Positions 50,411-60,412 of a DNA stretch of 64,000 nt are shown one piece after another. The position numbers and the translations under genes are program-made. The notes beneath the pieces were generated by a model. The model was not told the DNA's origin. It did not search any database and saw only the letters and a list, made by a program, of their open reading frames with translations. Origin of the DNA: Maribacter algicola (GTDB lineage: Bacteria > Bacteroidota > Bacteroidia > Flavobacteriales > Flavobacteriaceae); contig NZ_QUSX01000001.1 in NCBI RefSeq assembly GCF_003933245.1, positions 1,860,001-1,924,000 of the forward strand, written 5' to 3'. Numbering within the stretch: the stretch's first letter is position 1; the number at the start of each line of letters is the position of its first letter.

Positions 50411-51317
50411 ATAGGATTATTTTGAAATATGGAATTACAGTGGTATATCCCTTTTTGCTGAAGTAGTCCATTTCCTCTTGCCCTCCAGTTGCCAATATAA
50501 AGTCACCGCCCCAGGCTCCTAGACTTTTGATACAGCCTTGATAGTCGGGAAAAAGTTGGTTTTTAATCGTTTCGACTTTTAAGGTTTTGGAAAGTAAATG
50601 CTCATGCGTATTTATTACAGTTTCAAATGTTCCAAGATCTTTCGCTGCTATAAGTTGAGTGGTAAGACCGTTTATTTGGGCAATAAGCTCTTTTTTATCA
50701 ATATTTAATTGACGATATGCCTTAATAGCCTCCCTGCTATTTTGTTTTTTGTTCAAGTAGATAAAGAAAAGTCGGTCTTTAAACAGTGGGTCAAAAGGCA
50801 CCTTTTCTACCTGAGGATTGCCTTCCTTTTTTTGATAAACAATGGGAGTATCGTTTTGGGCACAGGCAATGTCATATCCACTGCCGCCAAAAGTGGCTCC
50901 TAAAAGTTCAAAGGGGTTCACTTTGGCCCAGTTTGCCATATTATTGACAAGCGTGGATGAAGATCCCAAGCCCCAATCTTTTGGGAAGGTCAATTTAGTG
51001 TCGACAAAAACGCCATCGCAAGCATCCAAAAAGGAAGGATTCAAAGCTTTGGCTTCCCTTAAAACGCTAACCAAGCGCTCTGCCGATTTCACATCGGAGG
51101 TGGCAAGGATTTGTAAATCTTTTAAGGATAGGTCTGCCGTAAACCAGGGGGTATTTTTTTCGGTAAGGCTTTGCCAATTGATTTGACCCGTAGTTGAATT
51201 TTTCACAGATAAATATTGCCCAAATTTGGTAGGTATAGCAAGTCCTTTAGCGCCATCCAAAATAGCATATTCGCCCGTAAGTAACAATTTTCCGTTGCTG
51301 TAAAACTCCTTGATCAT
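50409..51317 (-). CDS. GYDIA-type GHMP kinase (mevalonate pathway)
   Basis: A 302-residue GHMP-superfamily kinase. NGKLLLTGEYAILDGAKGLA is the first motif, DWGLGSSSTLVNNMANW the GLGSSA-like ATP loop, and GGSGYDIACAQNDTPIVYQ the group's naming motif. It lies directly behind HMG-CoA reductase (start 1 bp after that stop), so it probably phosphorylates mevalonate or phosphomevalonate in isoprenoid synthesis. The GYDIA group is typical of Bacteroidetes; exact step is not assigned from sequence alone. Confidence 0.88.
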   Translation of the reverse strand: MIKEFYSNGKLLLTGEYAILDGAKGLAIPTKFGQYLSVKNSTTGQINWQSLTEKNTPWFTADLSLKDLQILATSDVKSAERLVSVLREAKALNPSFLDACDGVFVDTKLTFPKDWGLGSSSTLVNNMANWAKVNPFELLGATFGGSGYDIACAQNDTPIVYQKKEGNPQVEKVPFDPLFKDRLFFIYLNKKQNSREAIKAYRQLNIDKKELIAQINGLTTQLIAAKDLGTFETVINTHEHLLSKTLKVETIKNQLFPDYQGCIKSLGAWGGDFILATGGQEEMDYFSKKGYTTVIPYFKIIL

Positions 51318-52634
51318 CTATTTTCTAAGGTTTTCAAGTGCGTTCAAGACCCCCCTATGGGTAACCGTATGGGTCTTAAAGTGTTCAATGAGGGTTGCTT
51401 TCTCTTGTTCCGTAGCGGCATGTTGATTCAAAATATTCATTAGGTGCATTTTCATGTGCCCCTTTTGGATGCCCGTAGTAACCAAAGAGCTTACCGCCGC
51501 AAAGTTCTGTGCAAGACCCGCCACGGCCATTATTTGCATTAACTCAACGGCCGATGGATTCTGCAATATTTCTAGATTGAGTTTCACCAAAGGATGTAGC
51601 TTTGTGAGTCCGCCCACGGTGCCCACTGCAAGAGGAATCTCAATCCAAAATGTGAATATATCTCCATCGATTTTGGCATGTGTAAGACTGCTATATACAC
51701 CATTTTTTGATGCATAGGCATGTGCCCCGGCCTCAATGGCCCTAAAATCGTTTCCTGTGGCCAGTACCACCGCATCGATACCGTTCATGATACCCTTGTT
51801 ATGGGTAACAGCCCTGTAAGGCTCCACTGTGGCAATTTCTACGGCCCGTACCATTTTTTCGGCGAAATCCTTGGGTGCTATGTCGTTGGAAAGGTTCAAT
51901 TGATCAATAGGACAGTTTACTTCGGCCTTGACCAGACAACTGGGAACATAGTTGGAAAGAATACTCATTACTACTTCCAATTGTTTTTCTTCATCGGAAA
52001 AATAAGGGTTTGCCAGTGCCTCTTTTTTAAGGGTTTCGGCTAACTGTTCCAAACAACTATTGATAAAGTTTGCGCCCATGGCATCTTTGGTCTCAAACGT
52101 ACAATGCAGTTGATAGTAATTAGGAAGCTTGCTAGTTTTGTCCTTTAGAACAATGTCATTGATTCCACCTCCTCGCTTTTGCATGCTTTGGGTCAAATGT
52201 TCTGCTTCGGACAACAACGTTGTTTTTATATTGTTGAAGAAATCCAATAGTTTGGACGCACTCCCGTGGTACATGAAATGTACCTGGCCCACTTTTTCCG
52301 TACCCAGGACTGTTGTCCTAAAACCTCCACGGCCTTCCCAAAATTTGGCCGCTTTACTTGCAGCTGCAACTACGGAACTTTCCTCAATGGCCATTGGGAT
52401 AGCATAAAGCCTATCATTGATCAAAAAATTAGGTGCTATTCCCATCGGCATATAAAAATTACTGATCGTATTTTCTATAAACTCGTCATGTAGCTGTTGC
52501 AATTGGGAATCCGTATTCCAGTACGATTCCAGGATTTTTTTTGATTGTTGGGGGTTTTGTGTGTAGTTGGTGGCGATCCATTCAATTTTTTCTGATTTGG
52601 ATAGCTTGGAAAAACCGGCAATGGGCTTCATCAT
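51318..52634 (-). CDS. mvaA: class II hydroxymethylglutaryl-CoA reductase
   Basis: A 438-residue class II HMG-CoA reductase. ENTISNFYMPMGIAPNFLIN and MAIEESSVVAAASKAAKFW form the HMG-CoA site with the catalytic glutamate. AVTHNKGIMNGIDAVVLATG, then NDFRAIEAGAHAYASKNG, hold the nicotinamide-binding region and catalytic aspartate area, and a C-terminal TVTHRGVLNALENL carries the mobile-domain histidine. The reaction is HMG-CoA to mevalonate with NAD(P)H. Although such enzymes are sometimes called degradative, its link to a mevalonate-type kinase points to synthesis here. It is first in the two-gene operon. Confidence 0.93.
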   Translation of the reverse strand: MMKPIAGFSKLSKSEKIEWIATNYTQNPQQSKKILESYWNTDSQLQQLHDEFIENTISNFYMPMGIAPNFLINDRLYAIPMAIEESSVVAAASKAAKFWEGRGGFRTTVLGTEKVGQVHFMYHGSASKLLDFFNNIKTTLLSEAEHLTQSMQKRGGGINDIVLKDKTSKLPNYYQLHCTFETKDAMGANFINSCLEQLAETLKKEALANPYFSDEEKQLEVVMSILSNYVPSCLVKAEVNCPIDQLNLSNDIAPKDFAEKMVRAVEIATVEPYRAVTHNKGIMNGIDAVVLATGNDFRAIEAGAHAYASKNGVYSSLTHAKIDGDIFTFWIEIPLAVGTVGGLTKLHPLVKLNLEILQNPSAVELMQIMAVAGLAQNFAAVSSLVTTGIQKGHMKMHLMNILNQHAATEQEKATLIEHFKTHTVTHRGVLNALENLRK

Positions 52635-52841
52635 TTTTTAGGGTTTCTTGGGTAATACGGCTAACTTTCAAAATTTGAAAACAGCCTGAAAATAGTCGTT
52701 TCAAGGGTAAAGATAATGATATTGGCCCTAATGCAAACGAAAGTGAAAGCAGCGTTAAAAATGAGGTCTTTTTGAATGGAATCCGAGGTTTTTTAGATAA
52801 TTAGTGGTAAACTTGGAGGATTTAACAAATTTCATCATTTC

Positions 52842-55007
52842 ATGCGAAAATTTTACATTCTAGCACTATGCTTGATTGGTTTTCAAACGGCGATTCTTGC
52901 CCAACAAAAAAAGGTTACTGTAGAGGAGATTTATTCGGGAACATTCAGTACTCAGGGTCTTGATGTGCTTCGTTCCATGAACAATGGGAAACAATACACC
53001 GTTTTAAACTTTGACCGAAATACTGGAATATCTACCATAGACAAGTACGATTATAAGACCTTGGAAAAGGTGGAGACCATAGTTTCTTCGGCGGACTTGG
53101 AGGAAGTTGAAAACTTTTCCTCCTATGAATTTAGTAACGATGAGTCCAAGGTCTTGTTGGCAACTGAAGTAGAATCCATTTTTAGGAGGTCTACCCTGGG
53201 TGTTTTTTATGTGTTTGATCTCGCTTCCAAGAAGTTAACCAAAATTGGCAATGATAAAATTCAGGAACCTGCCTTGTCGCCCAACGGTGAAAAGGTGGCC
53301 TATGTGAGGGATAACAACCTTTATATGATGGAACTGATGACAGGGAACACCCAACAAATCACCAAGGACGGCAAAAAGAATGAAATTATCAATGGTATTA
53401 CGGATTGGGTCTATGAGGAAGAATTCGCGTTCGTACGGGCCTTTGAATGGAACAGTAACGGAACCAAGATCGCATTTTTAAGATTCGATGAGACTAAGGT
53501 GCCGGAATTTTCAATGGATATGTACGGTACCGAAAAATATCCTTCCCAAAATGTATTCAAATATCCAAAGGCGGGAGAGGACAATGCCATTGTGAGCCTT
53601 CATTTGTTGGATGTTGCAAGCGGAACAATTTCCATGGTTGATTTGGGCAATCCTTATTATATCCCTCGGATAAAATGGATGAACAACCCAAATTATTTAA
53701 GTGTACAGACCATCAACAGACACCAAAACGATTTGCGATTGCAGGAGGTAAATGCCGATACAAAAACTGTTAGGTTATTGTTGCAGGAGACGGACGATGC
53801 ATATGTGGATATTACGGACGACCTTACTTTTTTGGCGGACGATAGTTTTATTTGGACGAGCGAGAAGGACGGTTGGAACCATATATATCTTTACAATTCC
53901 GATGGGGAACTGATGAACCAAATCACCAAAGGGAATTGGGAGGTTACCCGCTATTATGGATATGATCAAAATGAGGATAAGGTGTATTATCAATCTACGG
54001 AAAATGGCTCAATAAATCGGGGTGTTTATAGTGTGGAGAGCAGTGGCAAAAATAAGAGGAATTTGGCAGTGGCCGATGGGACCAATAATGCTTCCTTCAG
54101 TGCGGACTTCAGTTACTTCATCAACACATTCTCCAACGCTACCACACCCCCCGTCTACACCCTGCATAAGGCTTTAACTGGTAAAAAGCTTAAGGATATA
54201 AAGGACAATACAGGGCTTTTGAAGAAATTGGAAGGATACATCATCAATCCAAAAGAGTTTTCCACCATCAATATCAACGGGAATGATTTAAATATGTATA
54301 TCATAAAGCCCCAGGATTTTGACGCATCCAAAAAATATCCCTTGTTGATGTACCAATATAGTGGCCCGGGTTCCCAAAGTGTGAACAATACATGGTACAA
54401 TGCCAGGGATTATTGGCATCAGGTCCTAGTTGCCGATGGTTATATAGTTGCCTGTGTAGACGGCAGGGGTACGGGTTACAAAGGCAGGGATTTTAAAAAA
54501 TCCACGTATTTGAATTTGGTAAAGTATGAGACCGAAGATCAAATAGCAGCGGCCAAAAAATTAAGTGAGAGACCCTACATTGATGAAAACAGAACGGGCA
54601 TTTGGGGATGGAGCTTTGGAGGCCATATGGCCACAAACTCGCTGCTTAAAGGAAACGATACCTTTGAGATGGCCATAGCCGTAGCACCGGTGACTTCTTG
54701 GCGATTTTATGATACAATCTATACAGAACGCTTTATGCGTACACCGAATGAGAATCCTAGCGGATATGATGACAACTCACCCTTTAATTATCCTGAATTG
54801 CTGAAAGGGGATTTCTTGTTGATCCATGGCTCAGGGGATGACAACGTTCATGTGCAGAACACCATGCGAATGATAGAAGCGCTGGTGCAGGCCAATAAGC
54901 AATTTGAGTGGGCCATTTATCCAGACAAGAACCACGGTATATACGGCGGAAATACCCGAATTCATCTATTCAACAAAATGACCAATTTTGTAAAGGAAAA
55001 CTTATAA
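52842..55007 (+). CDS. S9 family peptidase, DPP IV-like
   Basis: A 721-residue exported serine peptidase (signal: YILALCLIGFQTAILAQ). A DPP IV-type beta-propeller covers about residues 35-480, including DWVYEEEFAFVRAFEW with the paired glutamates that bind the substrate N-terminus. The alpha/beta hydrolase part has RTGIWGWSFGGHMA (serine), LLIHGSGDDNVHVQNTMR (aspartate) and DKNHGIYGGNTR (histidine). DPP IV enzymes release Xaa-Pro or Xaa-Ala dipeptides. A POT-family peptide transporter gene follows 26 bp later, a sensible pairing: cut dipeptides outside, then import them. Confidence 0.93.
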   Translation: MRKFYILALCLIGFQTAILAQQKKVTVEEIYSGTFSTQGLDVLRSMNNGKQYTVLNFDRNTGISTIDKYDYKTLEKVETIVSSADLEEVENFSSYEFSNDESKVLLATEVESIFRRSTLGVFYVFDLASKKLTKIGNDKIQEPALSPNGEKVAYVRDNNLYMMELMTGNTQQITKDGKKNEIINGITDWVYEEEFAFVRAFEWNSNGTKIAFLRFDETKVPEFSMDMYGTEKYPSQNVFKYPKAGEDNAIVSLHLLDVASGTISMVDLGNPYYIPRIKWMNNPNYLSVQTINRHQNDLRLQEVNADTKTVRLLLQETDDAYVDITDDLTFLADDSFIWTSEKDGWNHIYLYNSDGELMNQITKGNWEVTRYYGYDQNEDKVYYQSTENGSINRGVYSVESSGKNKRNLAVADGTNNASFSADFSYFINTFSNATTPPVYTLHKALTGKKLKDIKDNTGLLKKLEGYIINPKEFSTININGNDLNMYIIKPQDFDASKKYPLLMYQYSGPGSQSVNNTWYNARDYWHQVLVADGYIVACVDGRGTGYKGRDFKKSTYLNLVKYETEDQIAAAKKLSERPYIDENRTGIWGWSFGGHMATNSLLKGNDTFEMAIAVAPVTSWRFYDTIYTERFMRTPNENPSGYDDNSPFNYPELLKGDFLLIHGSGDDNVHVQNTMRMIEALVQANKQFEWAIYPDKNHGIYGGNTRIHLFNKMTNFVKENL

Positions 55008-55033
55008 GAAACCAATAAACCAAACCAAGATTT

Positions 55034-56533
55034 ATGGAAATTACTTCAAAACCTAGCGAGGGTAGCTTTAAACATCCAAAAGGATTGTACGTACTGTTCA
55101 CCGCAGAAATGTGGGAACGTTTCAGCTATTATGGCATGCGTGCCATATTGATTCTTTTTATGACTACTGACGTGGCATTTGAAGGCTTGGGCTTGACCAC
55201 CGAAACGGCGGGTGCTGTTTACGGTCTTTATACTGCCTCTGTGTATTTGATGACATTACCTGGTGGATGGTTGGCCGATAATATATTCGGACAAAAGAAA
55301 GCCGTGTTCTACGGAGGTGTCCTAATCATGATTGGCCATCTAGTTCTGGCCATTCCAGGTTCTCCAATAATATTTTTTACAGGATTGGCTTTTGTTGCCT
55401 TGGGAACCGGATTGTTGAAAGGAAATATAAGCACCCTAGTTGGAGAATTATATTCAAAGGACAGTGGTGCAAAAAGGGATGCAGGCTTCTCCATATTTTA
55501 TATGGGAATAAATTTGGGATCCTTCTTGGGTCAAATTTTTGTGCCTTTATTGGCAGAATATAATTGGCATCTTGGCTTTGGTCTGGCAGCGGTTGGAATG
55601 CTTTTTGGTTTGATTGCCTTTAAGGTGTACTCCCCAAAATATCTCGCCGAAATTGGGGTAGAACCTAAAGTTAAAAGTGCCGGTGAAGAAAAAACGTCCT
55701 CCAATTCTTCAATAACGATTTTCATTATTGCAATTGTTTTGATTTCCCTTTTTCTGTTGCAGTTCTTAGGTTATATTGATGTGACAACAGCTACGGGCAT
55801 TGCACAGGCACTTGGTCTAATCATCGTTTTGATAACCATGGGTTACTTCATAAACATTTTGTTCAATGGGGGTTTGAACATTATCGAGAAGAAACAGGTG
55901 GGGGTTATTTTTATACTTTTTGTAGGGATAGCTATATTTTGGTCCGGTTTTGAACAGGCGGCTTCTTCCTTGAATTTATTTGCAAGAGATTTTACAGATA
56001 GGTTTATAGGAGGTTGGGAAATGCCAGCGGGGATGTTGCAATCCGTGAACTCCGCCTTTATTATAATTTTTGCACCCATCATAGGGGCACTATGGGTAAA
56101 ACTGGCAGCCAGAAATATAAATATAAGAACGCCCTTAAAGTTCGCTCTTGGACTTATTTTATTAGGTGCCGGTTTCTGGGTGATGGTAGGTGCCGCCAAT
56201 GTTGCTGCAAGTGGTACAAAGGCGGGTATGTTCGCTTTGATTCTCACGTATTTTCTGCATTCCATTGGGGAGCTGACCATTAGTCCCGTTGGACTGAGTG
56301 CAACAAGCAAATTGTCCCCAGCCAAATACTTGGGCCAAATGATGGGAATTTGGTTTGTTGGGGCGGCCCTGGGCAATTTAATTGCCGGATTGATAGGCGG
56401 TAATTTTGATCCTGAAAATGTCCTTGAAATGCCGAATATTTTCTTGAACGTCGTTTGGGTTTCCGTTGGGGCCGGAATTATTTTCTTGGTTGCCGGACCC
56501 TTTATCAAAAAATGGATGGGCGATGTAAATTAA
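55034..56533 (+). CDS. POT-family peptide:H+ symporter
   Basis: A 499-residue, 12-14 helix protein of the PTR2/POT family. FTAEMWERFSYYGMRAILIL is the ExxERFxYY motif used in proton coupling, GGWLADNIFGQKKAVFYGGV the motif A loop, and FSIFYMGINLGSFLGQIFVP the FYxxINxG signature. It imports di- and tripeptides with protons across the inner membrane. Its operon partner is the DPP IV-like peptidase. Its terminator lies inside the 3' end of the convergent comEC gene. Confidence 0.95.
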   Translation: MEITSKPSEGSFKHPKGLYVLFTAEMWERFSYYGMRAILILFMTTDVAFEGLGLTTETAGAVYGLYTASVYLMTLPGGWLADNIFGQKKAVFYGGVLIMIGHLVLAIPGSPIIFFTGLAFVALGTGLLKGNISTLVGELYSKDSGAKRDAGFSIFYMGINLGSFLGQIFVPLLAEYNWHLGFGLAAVGMLFGLIAFKVYSPKYLAEIGVEPKVKSAGEEKTSSNSSITIFIIAIVLISLFLLQFLGYIDVTTATGIAQALGLIIVLITMGYFINILFNGGLNIIEKKQVGVIFILFVGIAIFWSGFEQAASSLNLFARDFTDRFIGGWEMPAGMLQSVNSAFIIIFAPIIGALWVKLAARNINIRTPLKFALGLILLGAGFWVMVGAANVAASGTKAGMFALILTYFLHSIGELTISPVGLSATSKLSPAKYLGQMMGIWFVGAALGNLIAGLIGGNFDPENVLEMPNIFLNVVWVSVGAGIIFLVAGPFIKKWMGDVN

Positions 56534-56535
56534 AC

Positions 56536-58608
56536 CTATTCAATATCAAAAGCGTAATATCCCATTTCACCTGTATAGTGGAATGGGATATCGTATTTTT
56601 CACAGGTCGCTTTCCAGGATTCGATAAAACTTGGGAAATTGCTTCCATCTGCAATGATTTCATGTGGTTTGGTTTCAAGAATGAACCGTTCCAGATTTAT
56701 CTTCGGGGATTCCACAATTAGAAATATGGTTTGGGAATCCTTAGGCATATAAATTCCAGAACTATCGACAACTTGAAAAGTCCTCCCTTTCAACATATAG
56801 CTGTTTTTCAGGAGAAGGTATTTCGTTTGTTCGATGCGTTCTTGTACGCCATAACTATCTACCCAGCTTTTCGCACTTGTTGTATCCGGAGTCAGTACAT
56901 CCAGTTTATTGCCATTTCTATCAAACACTACAGAGTTTTTTATTTGATGCAATATGATAGTTTCCTTCTTTCCACGCGATTCAAATTCTTGATACACCGT
57001 GTACAATTGGAACATCAGAAGAAGACCCAAAAAGAGCATAACACGCTTAAAGTTCGTTTTGGAGAACCCATAAATAAGGGAACCAATAAGAAGGTAACCA
57101 AGGAGCAATTGCACGTCATCGAAGGAAATGGATTTAAAAACAAAAGCCTCCTGGCGGGCTATCCAACCTATTATTTGGTTCATAAACCCGATAATTTTAT
57201 TGTAAAGCGAAATCAATGGCGTTGGAGCAATGTCCAATAGGGATAATAGAATAATGCCTATGCCCATTCCCAAAATCAGTCCCAAAAAAGGAACGATCAA
57301 TAAATTTGAAATAAAGAATAATCCAGGAAATTGATGAAAATAAAACAAGCTTATCGGCAAAACGCCTAGTTGTGCAGCAATACTAACGGATAACAGTTGC
57401 CAAACATAACGTAAAACCTTATTCTTTGGATACCACCAGCGCTGTAATAGGGGATAGATCCAAACAATGGCGAAGACGGCTGCATAGCTCATTTGAAAGC
57501 CAACCTGGAACAATAAATTTGGATTGATTACCAATAATATAAAGAACATGGATAAAGCCAAAATATTAAAACTGTTCGAAGGTCTGTTTAGGTACATGGC
57601 GTATGCTACAAAGGTAAACATGGCACAGGCCCGGATGATGGAAGGTGAAAGTCCCGCAATAAATGCGAACGCCCAAAGTAAAAACACCGTTAGGAACAAA
57701 CCTATTTTTTTACCGAAAGGGATGCGATGCAATGGTTTTAACAGAAATTGTATTAAAAGCAATAGGATTCCTATATGGAGTCCGGAGACCGCCAAAATGT
57801 GTACGGCTCCGGCATCGATATAATTGGAATATGTTTCCTCGGAAATATTGGTACGTTCGCCCAAAAGCAAGGCCTGTATGATGGAAAGTTGCTCGGCTCC
57901 AAATTCCTTTTGCTCCAAGGTTTCTATGATATTGGTTCGTATTTGTTGGGCATAACCGAGGAAGGTCCTTGATGGATTTGGCAAGCTGATAAAGTTATCG
58001 CCCGACAACTTCATGGAATGATGCACCCCTAAATGCCCCATGTATCCTTTAAAGTCAAACTGATGCGGATTTACGGGCGGTTTTATTTCCGATACCCTTG
58101 TTTGTACAAACAGTTCTTGGTCAACCATAAGAGTATTGGAAGCACTATCTCTAGGCTGATTTACAAGGATTTTACCAACGGTCTTCTTGTCATCTACCGT
58201 TAAAACCGATGCCAGGTAGTTTTGGGAAAAGGCATTGGGCTTAAGCACATCCCGTATTTTAATTCGAATTAAGGCAGACTCTGATTTGGCAATTTTACTA
58301 AAATGATGATCGTACTGAATAGGCTGATTTTGGAGGTAGGTAAATATCCCTAAGATAATGACAGTAGCACCTGCCGTACTATCAAACTTTTGGCTTTTGT
58401 AGTCCTTACGAATGAATACATACCCCAAGGTTGCCAAGCTTGCTAATAATAGACCTAGGCAAAGACCAATGGGTATTTTAAAAAAGTATCCCAATAAAAT
58501 GCCCAATGTAAGCAATAGCGTACCCTTAATTGGGACAAACGCCAATAATTTCACATGTTCCCTTTTAATTAACTTATTGAAAGTTAAACATTTATTTTTG
58601 TTGGACAC
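56536..58608 (-). CDS. comEC: ComEC/Rec2-family DNA uptake channel protein, MBL domain absent
   Basis: A 690-residue membrane protein. An N-terminal DUF4131-like region leads to the competence core: EQLSIIQALLLGERTNISEE, AGAVHILAVSGLHIGILLLL, and FAFIAGLSPSIIRACAMFTF. About ten helices are seen. The HxHxDH metallo-beta-lactamase domain of full ComEC proteins is absent; a short non-catalytic tail takes its place. The protein would pass single-stranded DNA through the inner membrane. The start is uncertain: GTG at 58,608 sits in the hairpin TTGGACA/TGTCCAA, and GTG at 58,554 (VKLLAFVPIKG) may be the real one. Confidence 0.88.
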   Translation of the reverse strand: MSNKNKCLTFNKLIKREHVKLLAFVPIKGTLLLTLGILLGYFFKIPIGLCLGLLLASLATLGYVFIRKDYKSQKFDSTAGATVIILGIFTYLQNQPIQYDHHFSKIAKSESALIRIKIRDVLKPNAFSQNYLASVLTVDDKKTVGKILVNQPRDSASNTLMVDQELFVQTRVSEIKPPVNPHQFDFKGYMGHLGVHHSMKLSGDNFISLPNPSRTFLGYAQQIRTNIIETLEQKEFGAEQLSIIQALLLGERTNISEETYSNYIDAGAVHILAVSGLHIGILLLLIQFLLKPLHRIPFGKKIGLFLTVFLLWAFAFIAGLSPSIIRACAMFTFVAYAMYLNRPSNSFNILALSMFFILLVINPNLLFQVGFQMSYAAVFAIVWIYPLLQRWWYPKNKVLRYVWQLLSVSIAAQLGVLPISLFYFHQFPGLFFISNLLIVPFLGLILGMGIGIILLSLLDIAPTPLISLYNKIIGFMNQIIGWIARQEAFVFKSISFDDVQLLLGYLLIGSLIYGFSKTNFKRVMLFLGLLLMFQLYTVYQEFESRGKKETIILHQIKNSVVFDRNGNKLDVLTPDTTSAKSWVDSYGVQERIEQTKYLLLKNSYMLKGRTFQVVDSSGIYMPKDSQTIFLIVESPKINLERFILETKPHEIIADGSNFPSFIESWKATCEKYDIPFHYTGEMGYYAFDIE
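56557..56599 (+). terminator. terminator of the POT gene inside the 3' end of comEC
   Basis: ATATCCCATTTCAC pairs with GTGGAATGGGATAT (one wobble), and CGTATTTTT follows. It lies 24 bp after the POT stop but within comEC coding sequence. Confidence 0.6.
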
Positions 58609-58647
58609 TTCGCACTGTCCAAGAATAACCTCATTGAAGGCTACCCA

Positions 58648-59223
58648 CTATAATATTCTGGTGGCTTTTACAAAGGCCTGGTTCCAAAAACCGTCCCGTA
58701 ATGAGGAAATGGTTACGCCCCTTGAGGTAGAAGCATGAATGAATTTAATTTCATCCTCCTCTACCGTTACTACCATACCTACATGGTTGATACGTTTAGA
58801 ACCTCTGGTTGTCTTAAAAAAGAGAAGGTCTCCTTTTTCAATGTCCTTGACCCGGATTCTTTTTCCTCTCTCTGCCATGCGACTGGAGGTTCTAGGAAGC
58901 TCCACGTCATGTTCGCTGAAGGACACATATAAAAGTCCGGAGCAATCCATTCCCTTTCTGGTGGTACCGCCATATTTGTAGCGCACGCCTGAAAATGTCA
59001 ATGCGGTATTTATAATATTATCGGCCTTTGAAGCATTGCTTTTTGGTACTTCAATAGGGTAGGAATCATTGGGGGAATCATTTAGATCAATCCGGCTGGC
59101 GCCCCTTCGGACCTTATCAGCTGCGGCAACTGATATGGTACGTTCTGTTAGGGTTCCCTTTTTTTTGGAACTACCACAACTGGTCAATAAAAAAACGAGT
59201 AGAAATATGGAAAAATAGCGCAT
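58648..59223 (-). CDS. NlpC/P60 (C40) peptidase lipoprotein
   Basis: The ATG at 59,223 gives MRYFSIFLLVFLLTSCGSSKK with a clear lipobox; an in-frame TTG three codons upstream is less likely. The C40 domain has TRKGMDCSGLLYVSF (catalytic cysteine), RINHVGMVVTVEEDE (histidine) and IKFIHASTSRGV (third polar residue, histidine). Such enzymes cut gamma-D-glutamyl-diaminopimelate bonds in peptidoglycan. It lies just upstream of comEC on the same strand with a small gap. Confidence 0.92.
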   Translation of the reverse strand: MRYFSIFLLVFLLTSCGSSKKKGTLTERTISVAAADKVRRGASRIDLNDSPNDSYPIEVPKSNASKADNIINTALTFSGVRYKYGGTTRKGMDCSGLLYVSFSEHDVELPRTSSRMAERGKRIRVKDIEKGDLLFFKTTRGSKRINHVGMVVTVEEDEIKFIHASTSRGVTISSLRDGFWNQAFVKATRIL

Positions 59224-59292
59224 GGATTTCAAGTAGCCTCTTTTACTTGAACATCAAAATTATAGAATTATTTTGTAATGGTCCGGTTTGTA

Positions 59293-60411
59293 CTAGGAAT
59301 TGGTCATAGCCACTATTGACAGTGCCGTATTTTTACTGGCACCTATTCCCCCCAATTGTTGTCTTAGTAGCCTATAATCCTTTTGGATTTCTTCCCTTTT
59401 CGTTCCGGCTAGGATGGCCTGCAATTCCTTTTTCAGTCGATTGGTGTTTAAATCGTTCTGTATCAACTCGGTAACAACTTCCTTCTTCATGATGAGGTTC
59501 ACCAAGGAAATATATTTCAAGGTAATGATCCTTTTTGCAATTTGGTAGGAAATCCAATTGGCTTTATAGCAAACAACCTGTGGGACTCCAAAAAGAGCTG
59601 TTTCCAATGTAGCCGTCCCACTTGTAACCAAGGCGGCATGGGAGATGGACAAGAGGTTGTATGTCTGGTTTTTGACCATTTTTACATTGTTGCCTTTTAA
59701 ATAGGGTTCATAAAATTGGGATTCTAAACTGGGTGCCCCGGCAATTACGAATTCATAGTCGGGAAAGTCCTTTGTAATGGATAACATTAGAGAAAGCATT
59801 TTTTGTACTTCCTGTTTCCTGCTGCCCGGTAGTAAGGCTATAATGGGTTTATGTGGATCGATTTTAAATTTTTCCCTAAAAACAGGTTCTTTTACCTCTG
59901 GGCGATTGGAAATGGCATCGATCAATGGGTGGCCTACAAAATTTACGGGGTAGTGATGTTTCTTTTCATAAAACTCCTTCTCAAAGGGAAGTATGACGTG
60001 CATGGTATCAATATCCCTTTTTATCTTTTTGATTCTTCCTTCCCTAGAGGCCCATATTTGTGGTGAAATATAGTAATTTGTTTTGTAACCTTTTTCCTTG
60101 GCCCATTTGGCAATCCGTAGGTTAAAACCGGAATAATCAATAAAAACGATACTATCCGGATTAAAACTTTCAATGTCTTTTTTGCAAAAAGCAATGTTTC
60201 TGAAAATGGTATGTAGGTTCATTAACACTTCAAGAAAACCCATAAAGGCCATTTCTTTGTAGTGTTTTACAAGTGTACCACCGGCCTGCTTCATTAAGTC
60301 CCCGCCCCAACATCGCACCTGGGCACTTGGATCTACCTCCCTAAGTGCTTTTATCAAATTGGAGCCGTGCAAGTCTCCTGAGGCCTCCCCTGCAATGATG
60401 TAATATTTCAT
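59293..60411 (-). CDS. lpxB: lipid-A-disaccharide synthase
   Basis: A 372-residue GT19 enzyme. YYIIAGEASGDLHGSNLIKAL is the N-terminal signature, RCWGGDLMKQAGG and MAFMGFLEVLMNL follow, and IALLPGSRKQEVQKMLSLML, HAALVTSGTATLETALFGVP and QVVCYKANWISYQIAKRII complete the donor site. It condenses UDP-diacylglucosamine and lipid X into the lipid A disaccharide. It follows surE and a small membrane protein gene on the minus strand with a 1 bp gap. Confidence 0.95.
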   Translation of the reverse strand: MKYYIIAGEASGDLHGSNLIKALREVDPSAQVRCWGGDLMKQAGGTLVKHYKEMAFMGFLEVLMNLHTIFRNIAFCKKDIESFNPDSIVFIDYSGFNLRIAKWAKEKGYKTNYYISPQIWASREGRIKKIKRDIDTMHVILPFEKEFYEKKHHYPVNFVGHPLIDAISNRPEVKEPVFREKFKIDPHKPIIALLPGSRKQEVQKMLSLMLSITKDFPDYEFVIAGAPSLESQFYEPYLKGNNVKMVKNQTYNLLSISHAALVTSGTATLETALFGVPQVVCYKANWISYQIAKRIITLKYISLVNLIMKKEVVTELIQNDLNTNRLKKELQAILAGTKREEIQKDYRLLRQQLGGIGASKNTALSIVAMTNS

Positions 60412-60412
60412 T

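Noticed and set aside
58600..58622. Hairpin TTGGACA/TGTCCAA as a terminator of the C40 gene
   Set aside because: No T run follows on the minus strand. It may affect the comEC start but is not a terminator.
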